Below, one piece after another: positions 54,025 to 64,000 of a DNA stretch of 64,000 nucleotides. The notes under the pieces are model-generated. The model did no database searches and had not been told where the DNA came from. It saw only the letters and a list, made by a program, of their open reading frames with translations. Location of the stretch: contig OY754473.1 in assembly GCA_963575645.1 (NCBI GenBank), positions 9,176,001 to 9,240,000 of the forward strand, in the 5' to 3' direction. Within the stretch, counting starts at the first letter, position 1. Every line of letters begins with the position of its first letter. The stretch comes from Xanthostigma xanthostigma (Eukaryota > Arthropoda > Insecta > Raphidioptera > Raphidiidae). The position numbers and the translations under genes were made by a program.

Positions 54025-54270
54025 AGTTATCCTAAGAGGTGTGTTTATTCCATAGAATTTTTTTTTTTGAGATAGTATAATTATGCTAACTAGTGTTATT
54101 CAGTATGGTCAATAATTTACAGTGTTGTTAATTTTTTGTCACTTTCTATAACAAGTTTAACATCACATAGTTAAAGCCAGACGTAAATTTTAAGTGCTGT
54201 TAGTGTAAACTTTGACTATACAGTATAGCGCCATAAGAATTTATATTTAATAATTGATATCAATTTTTAG

Positions 54271-54422
54271 CATCACAAAATATGGACATTAACGGAAGTC
54301 AACTAGTGTTAGAAAAAGACGGAACACAAGTAGATGATGATGATGTACTAGAGACGCTACACGATGGAATATTCATTTTACTTGAAAACGGAGAAAAATG
54401 GGCACCTGCAGAAACAATGAGG
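54271..54422 (+). CDS. CIDE-N domain exon
   Basis: The 152-nt segment lies between TTTTTAG and GTATGT and is open. It translates to S-Q-L-V-L-E-K-D-G-T-Q-V-D-D-D-D, then L-L-E-N-G-E-K-W-A-P. This is the second half of a CIDE-N (CAD) domain as in DFF40/DFF45 and insect DREP proteins, which act in apoptotic DNA fragmentation by homotypic interaction. It accepts a phase-1 upstream exon, which the 53682-53834 exon would supply, and ends in phase 0. The first half of the domain is not seen in the window, so it may be a duplicated or relic exon. Confidence 0.65.
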
Positions 54423-54532
54423 GTATGTAGGCATTATTGATGTAGATGTGTTATTAGAGGGGAACAAGCAAAATATGTGTGATCAGTTTGATCAGCATAT
54501 GCGGAAAGCGCGGATATATCATCCGGGGGAGT

Positions 54533-54826
54533 TAGGAGTCATCTCGTGAACAGTCGCCTTATTGGCTATTTGGTTTTATATTGGGAAAGAATTATATTAA
54601 TCATTTTTGTTTGTGAGTAGATATGTGTTTTTTATCATCGATATGCATTGTAGGCTACACTTCGAAGAGGACCCCAAAATTTACCGTTATATTTTAAACA
54701 ACTACGCACCATTGCGGGAGTGGCGAACTCTTCGACCCCGCGGGCAACAGATACCAACTACAATATTAGATCACACGTTGACCGAAGTATTGGAAGACTT
54801 TTAATTGCGTAAGTATTTCTAAAATA
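54533..54826 (+). repeat. Partial copy 2 of the 153-nt exon segment
   Basis: A related segment whose exon (54654-54808) contains a 2-bp insertion near its start and a TAA near its end, so it cannot be used in frame. Splice sites are conserved. Confidence 0.65.
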
Positions 54827-55217
54827 ATAAAATAAAAATATTCTTATCCTAATGAAAATATTTTCCCTAGGCCCTATATGCAAAATTTTGTGAACTAAGA
54901 AATTAAGGGATGGAATGAGCCACGTCTACATGGTAATTCGCGTCACCAATTTTTGTAACTCAAAAAAGTTACACACTTTTTAAATCTTTAAATCGTCGTC
55001 CGGAACAGCAGCGCCTTAGGATTTCTTAAAAGAAAAAAAAAACTACAATGTAGACTTGAACTTACTTAGTCAATCTTAGATGGATGTTTTTTCGCTGTCT
55101 TGAGTCTCATATTATCATATATTCATATCTTTTCGATACATACCTTACAAAGCGAAACGCTATCATTATTTTTAAATATACTGCAGTTTATAGGAATAAC
55201 ATTGTAATCAACATTTC
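54827..55217. other. Spacer without recognised content
   Basis: AT-rich, no repeat or coding motif noted. Confidence 0.4.
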
Positions 55218-56544
55218 GTCGGTCGGGTACTAAAATGTTCTATCAGCATTTTTGGTGGTAAGCGAGATTAGTTCAGAATTTGGTCACTGGATGGCAGATT
55301 GTTCTATTAAAACAGACTCATGTACACATTTATGAAATAGTTTAGTTTTAAACCCAGAATTATATTGTTACTGTAAAATTTAAAATGTTATTTTTATTAT
55401 AATGTACTAACAGCTTCGACCAATAGAAACGTGATATTACGAGCTGTTAGAACATTATAGTTTTGATGTTTATTGTCTCTGGTTTTGATGTGACAGCTCA
55501 GAACGAATTCATATATTATTGTTTAATGTTTAATGTGATCCTGGTTTGGTTGTTTATAGTCCTTTAAGTCTTTAAGATTGTTGCCTATAGTAAATAGAAA
55601 GAACCCTTTTAGAGTATTTTATATGTAGGCAACTAATTTCAAAGAATATCAAAAAGCAGCTGAAATGATGTGTTTTTAAAGTTATACCCTATGCTTCAGT
55701 AAAGCAGTTGAAATTTAATTCAACCCAATTATTCTATGTTCAATATAAAAACTGGAGCATGATGGACCTTCATCGAAGTTTCAATTGCAAGCAAACCTCA
55801 GTTACGAAAAAGAAGCGGGCCTTATGTATCTCCTACGCCAGTATCTTTACCTTCAGTAAGAACGTGCAATGAAACCAAAGAATGTTTGCTGCCTTTTGAT
55901 AAGATTTTGCATCTGAAGAAGCTGTTTAAATTTATTCCGCCTGTAGACAGCCAGTTTATATAAAGTTTTTTCAAGCAATACAACGATCCAAAAATTTTTG
56001 CAGCAGCATTATCTAGGCAATCGAAGTCTTAAAAGTAATGAAGATATTGTGAATGTAGATATGCCCTAGACTTCTTCCAGTATTCCAAAAATCGGAAAAC
56101 AAGCCACGAAGTTAACAAAAACAAAGAAAATTACAAAGAAATGAAAATATGGTGCAATATGAATTTATTCCAATTAGCTTTACATATCAATTGTAGATTT
56201 TTAGTTTATAATTTTGTTCAGAATTTAGTTTTATTTTGTACACCAGACTTTTTATAAACAAAATATTTTGCAATTAGAACAATTTGTTGCAATTTCACAA
56301 AATTTTAAAAATCATATTGTTGTATCAACGTTTTTGTTTTTTTATTATATGTATTTTTTTTTGTGAAATGAAAAAAACAGAAATAACGGGTAAGATGTCC
56401 CTATTATGTTATAATGAATATAGAAAACAAATATTTACACTCCTATTGTCCTTTAAAAATGAATTACAATATAGCAATTTTTAAATTGCTTGTAATTTCA
56501 AAGTATAAAATGTTCTAATAGAACATTATAGTACTCGACCGACG
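55218..56544. mobile_element. DNA element with 27-bp inverted ends, unclassified
   Basis: Left CGTCGGTCGGGTACTAAAAT and right ATTATAGTACTCGACCGACG are inverted copies with few mismatches, continuing to GTTCTAT. TAATGTTCTAA and similar words recur inside both ends. A frame at 55745-55960 reads K-R-S-G-P-Y-V-S-P-T-P and K-L-F-K-F-I-P-P-V-D but is short. No clear target duplication was found. Confidence 0.6.
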
Positions 56545-56588
56545 ATTATATTTCTATGTATATCAACAATTTTCTAATGAATTTTTAG

Positions 56589-56683
56589 GCCATCAAGCTG
56601 AGACTGCGGAACAGTTGCCCGACGCGCGGGATCAGTCGTCAGCTTCCACCCGACGATCCGTGAGGGTCTCCAATCAAAGAGAG
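56589..56683 (+). CDS. Exon-like segment of 95 nt
   Basis: Between TTTTTAG and GTGAGA, with one open frame: H-Q-A-E-T-A-E-Q-L-P-D-A-R-D and R-R-S-V-R-V-S-N-Q-R-E. It is GC-rich against an AT-rich background. It accepts a phase-1 exon and ends in phase 0. The product is unknown. Confidence 0.4.
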
Positions 56684-56925
56684 GTGAGAAAATTGATTTT
56701 AAGAGATTTGGTTACTGAGAATTAAACAAAAAGTTTAGAAAGCTTAGATTTAGGGTACCTACTGGAAAAGTGTTTTAATACTTCTTATGCCCCCACAGTG
56801 CCTACCACCTCCTATTTTTTTTATTATTTACGTTTTACTCAAAAAATGTTGTGGGCAATCCTACACACTACAAGTCTAGAATCTATGTTAAAATTAAAAA
56901 ATTACAAAACGAATCATTGCTGCAG

Positions 56926-57059
56926 GAGCGGTTGCAGTCATAGTGGCATCTTTCAGCCTGGCACTATGGAATAGATATGACATCCAAAACCTAAAACACA
57001 GTTTTGAACATAATATGGATAAATATTTGGATAAGTTGTCTGTGGAGACCGAGAAATAA
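56926..57059 (+). CDS. Candidate last exon with membrane-span-like segment
   Basis: After TGCTGCAG the frame A-V-A-V-I-V-A-S-F-S-L-A-L-W is hydrophobic and followed by a charged tail to a stop at 57057. Phase 1 at its start fits the 153-nt exon. In phase 0, which would follow the 95-nt segment, the frame ends after five codons. Which reading is used cannot be told from sequence alone. Confidence 0.35.
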
Positions 57060-57697
57060 AATTATATGCAATGTTCTTGATTAATTTTGCTGTGGTAGTT
57101 CAGTTCGTTGCTCGTCGCCTGCCACAACACATTATTACCGATTGGCTTTGTTGAACGTGCTAATTTATCATTATGATTTATATTTGTTCGACTTAAGCAA
57201 TTCGCTTTTTTTCTATTATTAATCTTATTTTAAGTAGATAAGAAATAGCGAACAGCTATTTCTGGATACTTTTTGTAGCAGTTGACGAGCAGCGAAAACT
57301 TTTAAAATATATATTTTGTAGGTTATATATATTATTTTTCACGTGCACGTGTATTTTTAATTTTTCGATATAATTTAATTAATTGCTATCACTGCAGCGT
57401 TGAAAAATCTTTCGATATAAATGATATTCTATTTGTTCATAACTAATGCTGCAGAATTGGTTAATATTCTTTTTGATATATATAAGTAAATCTCTTCGTA
57501 ATTGCTAATGTTGTAATATTTAAAATTCTTTTAGATATAACTGATATTCTTTACATTTGCTTATATTGTAATTTTAACAGGCATTAAAGTTTGTACAAAT
57601 TTGTATTTTTTTCGGTATAATTGTTTTTTTGTTTTCTGCCTTCTACTGGCGCTATAGGCCCCGGCAGGCTTTCACCAAAGGAAAAGACTAAGTAAGA
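57060..57697. other. Non-coding stretch
   Basis: AT-rich with loosely repeated TTCGATATAAATGATATTCT-like units at about 57365-57550. No coding motif. Confidence 0.45.
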
Positions 57698-58610
57698 GCG
57701 TTCTCGGCATCACACTAAGAAAAAAAGCGCTGATAAATTACGTAAAGAACTTAAAATACGCGTCAAACGTTTGCGTGAAAATGAGGAATACCTCAATATT
57801 ATGGAAGAAAAGAAAAAAATTCATCAAAAAGTCTCTTTATCTGAGCCAAATTAAACGGTTATCCAGTCTAGAAAATAGAGTCGTTCACAATGAACGGCTG
57901 AAGCAAAGTCAAATTAAACGGTTATCCAGTCTAGAAAATGAACGACTGAAGCAGAACCAGTTAAAACGATTAAGTAACCCCAATCTCAATATGCTACACG
58001 TGCAGAAATCAAAAGAAAGTCAGTTTATAAGGTTAACTAACTCCGAGAATAGATCTGCACACAGGCAAAAGTTAAAACGATTGTCAAGTAAAACGATTGA
58101 GTCATCCAAAAACAGATTAAGTCATAACGAACGTTTAAAAGTTTGTCAGTCGGTTGGTTTAGAAAACATTAAGTCTAGACAAATTCACAAAGTTCGACAA
58201 AAAAAATGCCAGGCGGTTCGTCTAGTAAACTTAGAATCTAGACAAGTTCATAACGAACGACAAAAGAATAGCCAGGTTAAACGTTTGTCAAAATTAAGTA
58301 GTAGAATAAGACATAATACAATAAATAAAAATTGTCAAAACGTTCGCTTAATCAATCCCGTCAACCGTAGATTCCAGTTAAATCGGTTAAAATTATGTCA
58401 AAAAAAAAAAGATTATCCGATCATCAACAACTCGCAACACACAGGCGAAGAGCTAGGTTTTGCCAAGCTGCACGACTTCAGCGACCAAATGAACGATTAA
58501 ATTCTTATAAACAGACACTTGCAGTCAGAGCGAATCGTCTTCAGAATAGTCGCATACGGTCTAGTCTAAATATAACGAATAAGTTGTATAAGGAAAAAAA
58601 AAACAAATGA
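57698..58610 (+). pseudogene. Tandem-repeat protein, Helitron N-terminal type
   Basis: The main frame (57775-58500) and its continuation (58395-58610) consist of at least ten imperfect 19-21 residue units of the pattern Q-I-K-R-L-S-S-L-E-N-R...H-N-E-R-L-K. Such basic repeats precede the DUF6570-like region in insect Helitron proteins. That region follows at 59050, supporting the assignment. A frameshift near 57820 and another near 58410 break the frame. Confidence 0.6.
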
Positions 58611-58652
58611 AAATAACTTCGAATATAACGAGTGGGTTATATCATAGTTACG

Positions 58653-58883
58653 TTAAGCCTTAAAATAAAACAAATCTAGCATTGTCTGAATCATTTTCAG
58701 GCCTTTGTAATTCAAATGTATTAAATCAGTTTTAGTACTTCGATGCCCGTAAAACTTTTCGAAGAAGTTTTCCAAGCATGAATTGTTGTACGATACAAAT
58801 AGTGATGCGATGTCGATAACAAAGATAATATCAGTATCATTATGACATTTTCTTATGTGATTGTTAAAAGATTCTACCAGCAT
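58653..58883 (-). pseudogene. Possible SGNH-hydrolase-like fragment
   Basis: A 76-codon minus-strand frame reads D-I-I-F-V-I-D-I-A-S and D-L-I-H-L-N-Y-K-G. The D-x2-H-L-N pattern is seen at the end of SGNH-type domains carried by some retroelements. The evidence is weak. Confidence 0.3.
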
Positions 58884-59049
58884 CTAATGAATTGGGTCGG
58901 TTTCTAATAGTGGCAGTGGATGTACCACCTAACTCCCCCTTCCCCAGTGGAAAAAAAAATTCCGAGGGTAGAACCTATTAATCTTAAGCAAATCAGCACA
59001 ATCGTCACACTTTACTTATTATTCGTGGGTTGATATTTAAATTCAGGGA

Positions 59050-59480
59050 CGAAAGGGATAACGCATACAAAATGAATATTAAGGCAGGTCCGACATATAC
59101 ATGCGTCTGCTGTTGCAGATTATGGTTTTTATCGTCAGGAACGTATGTAACAAGGGAAAAATTGGTAGCAAAAAAAATATCCTCAGAATTGATCGATATT
59201 GCTTATCCGCTTAAAGAAAGCGATGATAACATAGGTTAACTTTGTACTACTTGTAAGAATAATCTTTTTATTAATAAAATGCCAAATTTGTCTCTCGGGC
59301 ACACAGAATTGCCATTTCCGATTGTGCCTGAAGAATTTAAAATTTTAAATCCGTTAGAGGAACGATTTTTGTGTCCAAGAATACCTTTCATGCAGATATA
59401 CTGCACCGCAGTGGAAACAATACAGTGTCCAAATTATTTTTATATAGGTCCCTATAGTTATAACACTACAAAATTTGTAT
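59050..59480 (+). pseudogene. Helitron DUF6570-like fragment
   Basis: Two frames together read G-P-T-Y-T-C-V-C-C-C-R-L-W, C-T-T-C-K-N-N-L and, from 59279, P-F-P-I-V-P-E-E-F-K-I-L-N-P-L-E-E-R and R-I-P-F-M-Q-I. This is the conserved cysteine-rich block upstream of the Helitron helicase-like domain. A TAA interrupts at 59237. Confidence 0.8.
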
Positions 59481-59599
59481 ACTTGACCATGTTTATTTGT
59501 ATCCTTGTACGAAGAAGGTAGATTATATTATATTCATTAGATGTATTGCGAAAATGTAGGTAAAAATGTTTTGAAGATATTTTGCTTGTAAGAGGATTG

Positions 59600-60310
59600 T
59601 AGATAATTTGGAAGTGATGAAATATACACACCATATTCTCATAGAATTAATGATTGGATATAATACATTTTTTATTCATTACTGGACTCCTGAAGAAATG
59701 CGTATGTTCTATGATTATTGTAAAGAAAAATCTTCTATATTGGCTATAGATGCGACAGGAACACTTGTGAAAAAAATTGCAAGACGACACAATAATGTAT
59801 CTAGCCCCACTTTTTTTATATTCGGTCGTCATTCACTTAAATAGCAAATCGGGGCAAATTTCTGTCGTTCAGATGCTGTCCCAGAGTCACGATATAAATC
59901 ATATTTCTTTTTGGTTAAATTGTTGGATAAAAGCCGGTGTCCAAATTCCAAATATAATTACGTGCGATCATTCTTCCGCTTTACTTGGAGCAATTTCCAT
60001 TAGCTTCGTTGGTGTACAACAGTATTTGCAGAAATCCTTTAACAATTAATCTGGTAAAAATGACGAAGTTCCAATTTTTCTCATTTGGATCAATTATCCT
60101 CATGTTATAATGAAAATTGTTAGCCGTTGGGAATCTTTAAAAAAAGCCTCGTCTCTTATTGAGGATGAGATCTTTCATTGCTAATAAGATGCATATATTT
60201 CGACGAAGCATCAGATATTACAGAATACATATTAACCTTATGTCAAAGTCAATATTCTGGTGAATCCAACAACATCAAATTGCTGCCGAAAGTAGCCAAA
60301 CGCAGATTAA
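59600..60310 (+). pseudogene. MULE-like transposase relic (I-D-A-T-G type)
   Basis: Frames show F-I-H-Y-W-T-P-E-E-M, A-I-D-A-T-G-T-L-V-K-K-I, V-V-Q-M-L-S-Q-S-H-like sequence, and C-D-H-S-S-A-L-L-G-A. The aspartates in I-D-A-T-G and C-D-H fit the first two acidic residues of a DDE nuclease. Many stops follow. The class is my inference. Confidence 0.5.
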
Positions 60311-60659
60311 AAAATAAAATTGCTGACTAAATAAACGATCAATTGGTTAGAATTACGCCACAGAAAAGTTTGATGAGCCAACGAACATCCAAGAACGGAT
60401 AAATACGTCGATAGAAAAACAGCCAAACTCTCAGAGTTAGGCAGCGAAGATGAGAAATTACTATTACCTTCCTGAATTAGTCCATGATTTTTCACGCCTA
60501 CAAAAACGTTTCCATTATGGGGCGCCATAATTATAAATATGGTGATTCAACGTGTTCAATGCCTACCGTAGAAAGGTATTTCAATAAAATAAAAAATTGG
60601 ACATTTAACAATTTTACTTTGCCGATAAATATCGATAAATTTATAAGTTTACTGCTGAC

Positions 60660-60850
60660 CAGATTTGGAACGTCGACGAAACGGGATTAACGACAGTGCA
60701 CAATCCCCCAAAAATAATTGCTCAAAAAGGTACAAAACAAGTCGGACAAATGACTTCCGCTGAGAGAGGATTTCTCGTAACTTTATGCTGTTTCATAAAT
60801 TCTACTGGAAACACTGTACCTCCAGTTTTTATATTTCCCCGAAAAAAATA
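60660..60850 (+). pseudogene. pogo-like DDE_1 fragment
   Basis: The frame I-W-N-V-D-E-T-G-L-T-T-V-H-N-P-P-K-I contains the first catalytic aspartate of DDE_1. T-S-A-E-R-G-F-L-V-T and N-T-V-P-P-V-F-I-F-P-R-K follow. Its sequence would directly follow the pogo piece duplicated at 17552-18011 in a complete protein, although it is a separate locus. Confidence 0.85.
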
Positions 60851-60881
60851 ATATTAAGGAATTTATGTTGAACAATGCACC

Positions 60882-61490
60882 TTGAACTTTTTTTTTAAAG
60901 CATTACCATAAAAGAATAAATAAGGGTTTTCGACGAAATTACAGATTTTCGGAACGGGTTTTCATCCATTTTGTATGCACGCATACATTCAAAGCTCGTA
61001 ATATAGAACCATGCGGGTGAATAAGGAGTCATGTGGACTCGTGAACAGTCGCCTTAATGGCTACTTGGTTTTATATTGGGAAAGAATTATATAAATCATT
61101 TTTGTTTGTGAGTAGATATGTGTTTTTTATCATCGATATGCATTGTAGGCTACTTCGAAGAGGACCCCAAAATTTACCGTTATATTTTAAACAACTACGC
61201 ACCATTGCGGGAGTGGCGAACTCTTCGAAGCCGCGGGCAGCAGATACCAACTACAATATTAGGTCACACGTTGACCGAAGTATTGGAAGACTTTTTATTG
61301 CGTAAGTATTTCTAAGAAATGCCTGTGTACGTATCGCTGTTTAAGTTTGTTACTTTATAAATATACTTTTTGCATTTATTTTTCAATGTTTGGTTTCAGA
61401 TGTCAACATTTTTTTTCAAAATCTGGTCTGCAGAGAGAGAAAAAAAGACCTCATTGAATATTGAAAAATCAAATTCTCTCTATAATGGAG
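60882..61490 (+). repeat. 609-bp segment with 153-nt exon, copy 3
   Basis: Nearly identical to 53413-54024. The exon at 61149-61301 has intact splice sites and an open frame in phase 1/1. Apart from a few substitutions, the flanking sequence is conserved over the whole unit, so the duplication covered exon and intron. Confidence 0.75.
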
Positions 61491-61494
61491 GAGC

Positions 61495-61755
61495 TTTGGT
61501 GCATAACCCGACATATCCATATTTGAGAAATTATGTGATAGATGGCGGACATTGTTAAATTCGTCGAGTTGAATCCGAATCAGAACTCCGTTTTGTCCTA
61601 AAAACGACTTATCCCTATGAAATAAATTGCCAAAATGTAGGTTTTGGTGCAAAATTCGACATATCCTTACTGAATGCATTACAAGAATTTCAGAGCAAAA
61701 CACGACTTATCCATAGGTTAATCATTATAGTTTATGAGCTAAACCCGACATATGC
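61495..61755 (+). repeat. Five spaced repeats left of the second transposase gene
   Basis: TTTGGTGCATAACCCGACATATCC and variants occur at 61495-61520, 61592-61614, 61643-61666, 61688-61712 and 61731-61755, all in the same orientation. Further copies, also in that orientation, lie at 63929-63949 and 63957-63980, and a partial one at the window end. Confidence 0.75.
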
Positions 61756-61889
61756 GTACATGATTTTAAACTATTGTGATAGGAAAGTCACATGTGTTCT
61801 CGCATTATTGGCGGTATTTTAATGTGTCAAAGTGTTGTGCAGTGTGTTATTGAATTTCTAGTTTTTGTTACGTGTAAATCATTATCATA

Positions 61890-63775
61890 ATGGATGCATC
61901 TACGGTGCAAGAAATCAACCAAGGCAGACGAGTTAAGCCAAAAGCTCCAAATAAGCGTCGTATCCGGATGACAAAGAAGTAAGTATCTATCTACACTTTT
62001 AGAGGTTATGTGATACCTATTGTCATGTTCTTGATTGGAATTGCAGATATGCAGATTCTGATCCAGAATTGACCGAGTTCAAGAGGCCTTGCTGTCATAA
62101 TTCAATAGGATACCGATGTTTACAAGTTCGAAAGTCCGATATTTTGCTTGTGAGGAAACGCCTTTATCAAAATAAGACAAAAATTGACCAAGATATATTT
62201 CTTTGTCGTTTTCTGGCTGTGGCAGGGCCAGTTCGCAAACGCAGATCAGACAGGGAAGGCGTTAAGTCTAAGCCACATTTAGTTAGCATATCCTATAATC
62301 TTCCTACTGCTAAAAAAGCTGGTGCATTTGTGCAAGTATGTCAAAAATTCTTTCTAGCTGTCTTTGGCGTAAAACGAGATCGAGTCATTAATATTGCTAA
62401 AAAACTGAACCAAGGTAAGCAAATAAAAGAAAATCGTGGAGGTGATAGGGTATCCGGAAAATCTATTGACAGAAAAAAGTCTGTAAGGGCTTTTATTAGC
62501 AAGTTAAATGCTAAAGAAAGTCATTACAATCGGGCAAAATCATCCCGAATTTATCTTTCGTGCGAGTTAAGCATTAAAAAATTGCAAAAGATGTATAATG
62601 CATCCCACCCGAACCTAAAAGTGAGCTATGATATGTTCAGAAAAGTATTTTTGACAGATTTTAATATAGGATTCTCATCGCCAGCTTCTGATGTTTGTAC
62701 CTTTTGTTTGCGAACTAAGAATGAAATTTCAACTGAAAAAGATGCTGCAAAAAAACAACTTTTGATTACAGAACGTCGAGTACATAGAATTCGGGCAAAA
62801 GCTTTTTATACATACGCACGAGAAAACCCCGAAAACACTGTAAAACTTTGTTTTGACCTCCAACAGGTCCAACCTTTACCCAAAACCCCCATCCAAGAGG
62901 CGTTTTACTCTCGGCAACTGAGCTTTTATGCATTATGCATTGTGGAAATGGAGGGAAGAAACCCCAATTTTTACGTGTGGACTGAGGAACAAGCCGGAAG
63001 GGGTGCTACGGAAGTTGGATCAGCTTTGTTAAGCCACTTTATTGGTTTGAATTTGGATAACATTTTTCATTTGAGACTTTTTTGCGATGGATGCGGGGGA
63101 CAAAACCGCAACGCGCACATAATTCACTTACTCATGTATTGGCTACTCAACAAAGCTCCAGAAAGTGTTCAGGATGTAACCCTCTTTTTTCCTGTAAGAG
63201 GACACAGCTTTCTACCAGCCGACCGTGTATTTGGTAGGGTTGAAAAATTGCTAAGAAAACAACCCTTAATAACTTTGAAAAAGGAATATGTCAAAATTTA
63301 TTCGGAAGTTGGTAAAGTAAATCAGCTAAAGAAACATTGGAAACTGTATGATATCAAAGGGTTGCTCAACTACTATCAGAAGATACCAGGAATCAGTGAC
63401 TCAAAAAGGATTGTAATCAAGAAGTTCATCAATTCAAAAACAAAGTTGAATGAATGCAGAATCAAAACAATGGCCACTTACAAATTCGAAACGAAAGGGG
63501 ATACTTTTAAAACAATCTGCAAACGAGGATGTCATAAGAGCAATATTAATTTAAAAGAATTAAAAATTGGACATCATGTCAAACCGGAAAAAAAGAAGGA
63601 TATAGAATTATTATTAGTGAAGCAGTTTGGTGAGAATTGGAAACAACTTCCTGGACTAAAATTTTACGTCGATCTATTGGAATCGGAGAATCCGATCGAT
63701 GATGAAGAAGAAGAAGAAATCGATGAACGAGAAGAGTGTGACTGCATCGAGGAAGAAGTTGCTTTACATATTTAA
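61890..63775 (+). CDS. Putative transposase, 605 aa, two exons (same family as 12495)
   Basis: Exon 1 (61890-61978) starts M-D-A-S-T-V and ends at GTAAGT. Exon 2 (62047-63775) follows TTGCAG; the joined length is 606 codons with stop. Blocks shared with the 799-aa protein are E-S-H-Y-N-R, C-T-F-C, F-D-L-Q, F-Y-S-R-Q-L, Y-V-W-T-E-x5-R-G-A-T-E, C-D-G-C-G-G-Q-N-R-N and G-H-S-x4-D. The last has D in A-D-R-V-F-G-R-V-E-K. An acidic tail (poly-E) ends the protein. It lacks the long acidic N-terminus of its relative. No stop or frameshift is present, so the gene may be functional. The right end of its element is probably beyond the window. Confidence 0.78.
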
Positions 63776-64000
63776 TTATTTTTATTATTGTGTGTTTACA
63801 GTGTTTGTAAAGTGTCAAAAAATGTATATTTTTTTTCGTTTTTGTAACAATTATTTGAAAAAAAAATCGATTTTAATTTATATTACTTTCATGTACACAA
63901 AACAAAATAGGTACTATTGTATTCATAATTAGCAAAAACCTACATATCCTAACTAGTTTGGAGCAAAAATCGACAAATTGTTTGTTTTAGAACAAAAGTC
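63776..64000 (+). other. 3' flank of the second transposase gene
   Basis: AT-rich 3' UTR-like sequence, then copies of the spaced repeat (AGCAAAAACCTACATATCC at 63931-63949 and TTTGGAGCAAAAATCGACA at 63957-63975). The terminal repeat of the element is not within view. Confidence 0.6.

Noticed and set aside
61495-61755. CRISPR-like spaced repeats
   Set aside because: The genome is eukaryotic, repeats are degenerate and spacing is irregular; they fit subterminal transposon motifs better.
1-64000. tRNA, rRNA or telomeric repeat arrays
   Set aside because: No cloverleaf-compatible tRNA boxes, rRNA sequence or TTAGG arrays were seen on either strand.

Overview
This 64-kb window is AT-rich, intron-bearing eukaryotic DNA. 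The mobile elements (errantivirus-like and Mag-like Gypsy, Bel-Pao, Jockey-like and other LINEs, piggyBac, hAT, mariner/pogo, Harbinger, Helitron and others) indicate an insect with a large, repeat-rich genome. I cannot name the species. Almost everything is transposable-element sequence in nested layers, and many coding remnants carry stops and frameshifts. There are no rRNA or tRNA genes and no CRISPR array. I placed all features by reading conserved motifs, splice sites, inverted repeats and target-site duplications; no database search was possible.

Layout. 1-4565: 3' part of an errantivirus-like Gypsy (pol intact, env remnant, 3' LTR). 4566-7400: a hAT transposase pseudogene that looks like two joined hAT types. 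7887-16108: a nest built on relics of one putative transposase family. One relic is split by two nested hATs (9878-11770 and 10719-11388) and then by an apparently intact 3.4-kb member of its own family (12139-15516). 16109-20560: a patchwork of short fragments (LINE, mariner-like, a 230-bp tandem duplication with pogo sequence, Helitron, gag pieces, R1-like LINE, mariner).

20587-48834: pieces in the correct order for a single second Gypsy element (gag, pol, env, start of the 3' LTR), split by at least eight insertions. These are a hAT piece, a piggyBac that itself contains an inverted Mag-like Gypsy and a 198-codon orphan ORF, a MULE-like piece, an unnamed transposase relic, a LINE that contains a complete Harbinger and an MBD-like insertion, an Academ-like element with a 361-bp palindrome, a LINE piece, and a foldback MITE. 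In several cases removing the insertion and one target duplication restores the host reading frame, which supports the reconstruction.

48835-61490: pogo C-terminus, then a stretch with exon-like segments of compatible splice phase, including a CIDE-N domain exon and a 153-nt exon present three times. This is the only candidate for a host gene in the window; its introns are filled with Jockey, Gypsy, pogo-tail and other repeats. Helitron, MULE-like and pogo pieces follow. 61495-64000: a second, divergent and intact member of the putative transposase family, flanked by short repeats.

The strongest novel observation is that the 799-aa and 605-aa proteins at the two ends of the window belong to one family with conserved acidic motifs. 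One of them sits in an element with 24-bp inverted termini and a duplicated ATAT target, so the family is very probably a DNA-transposon transposase. The Sola superfamily is my best guess for its name.
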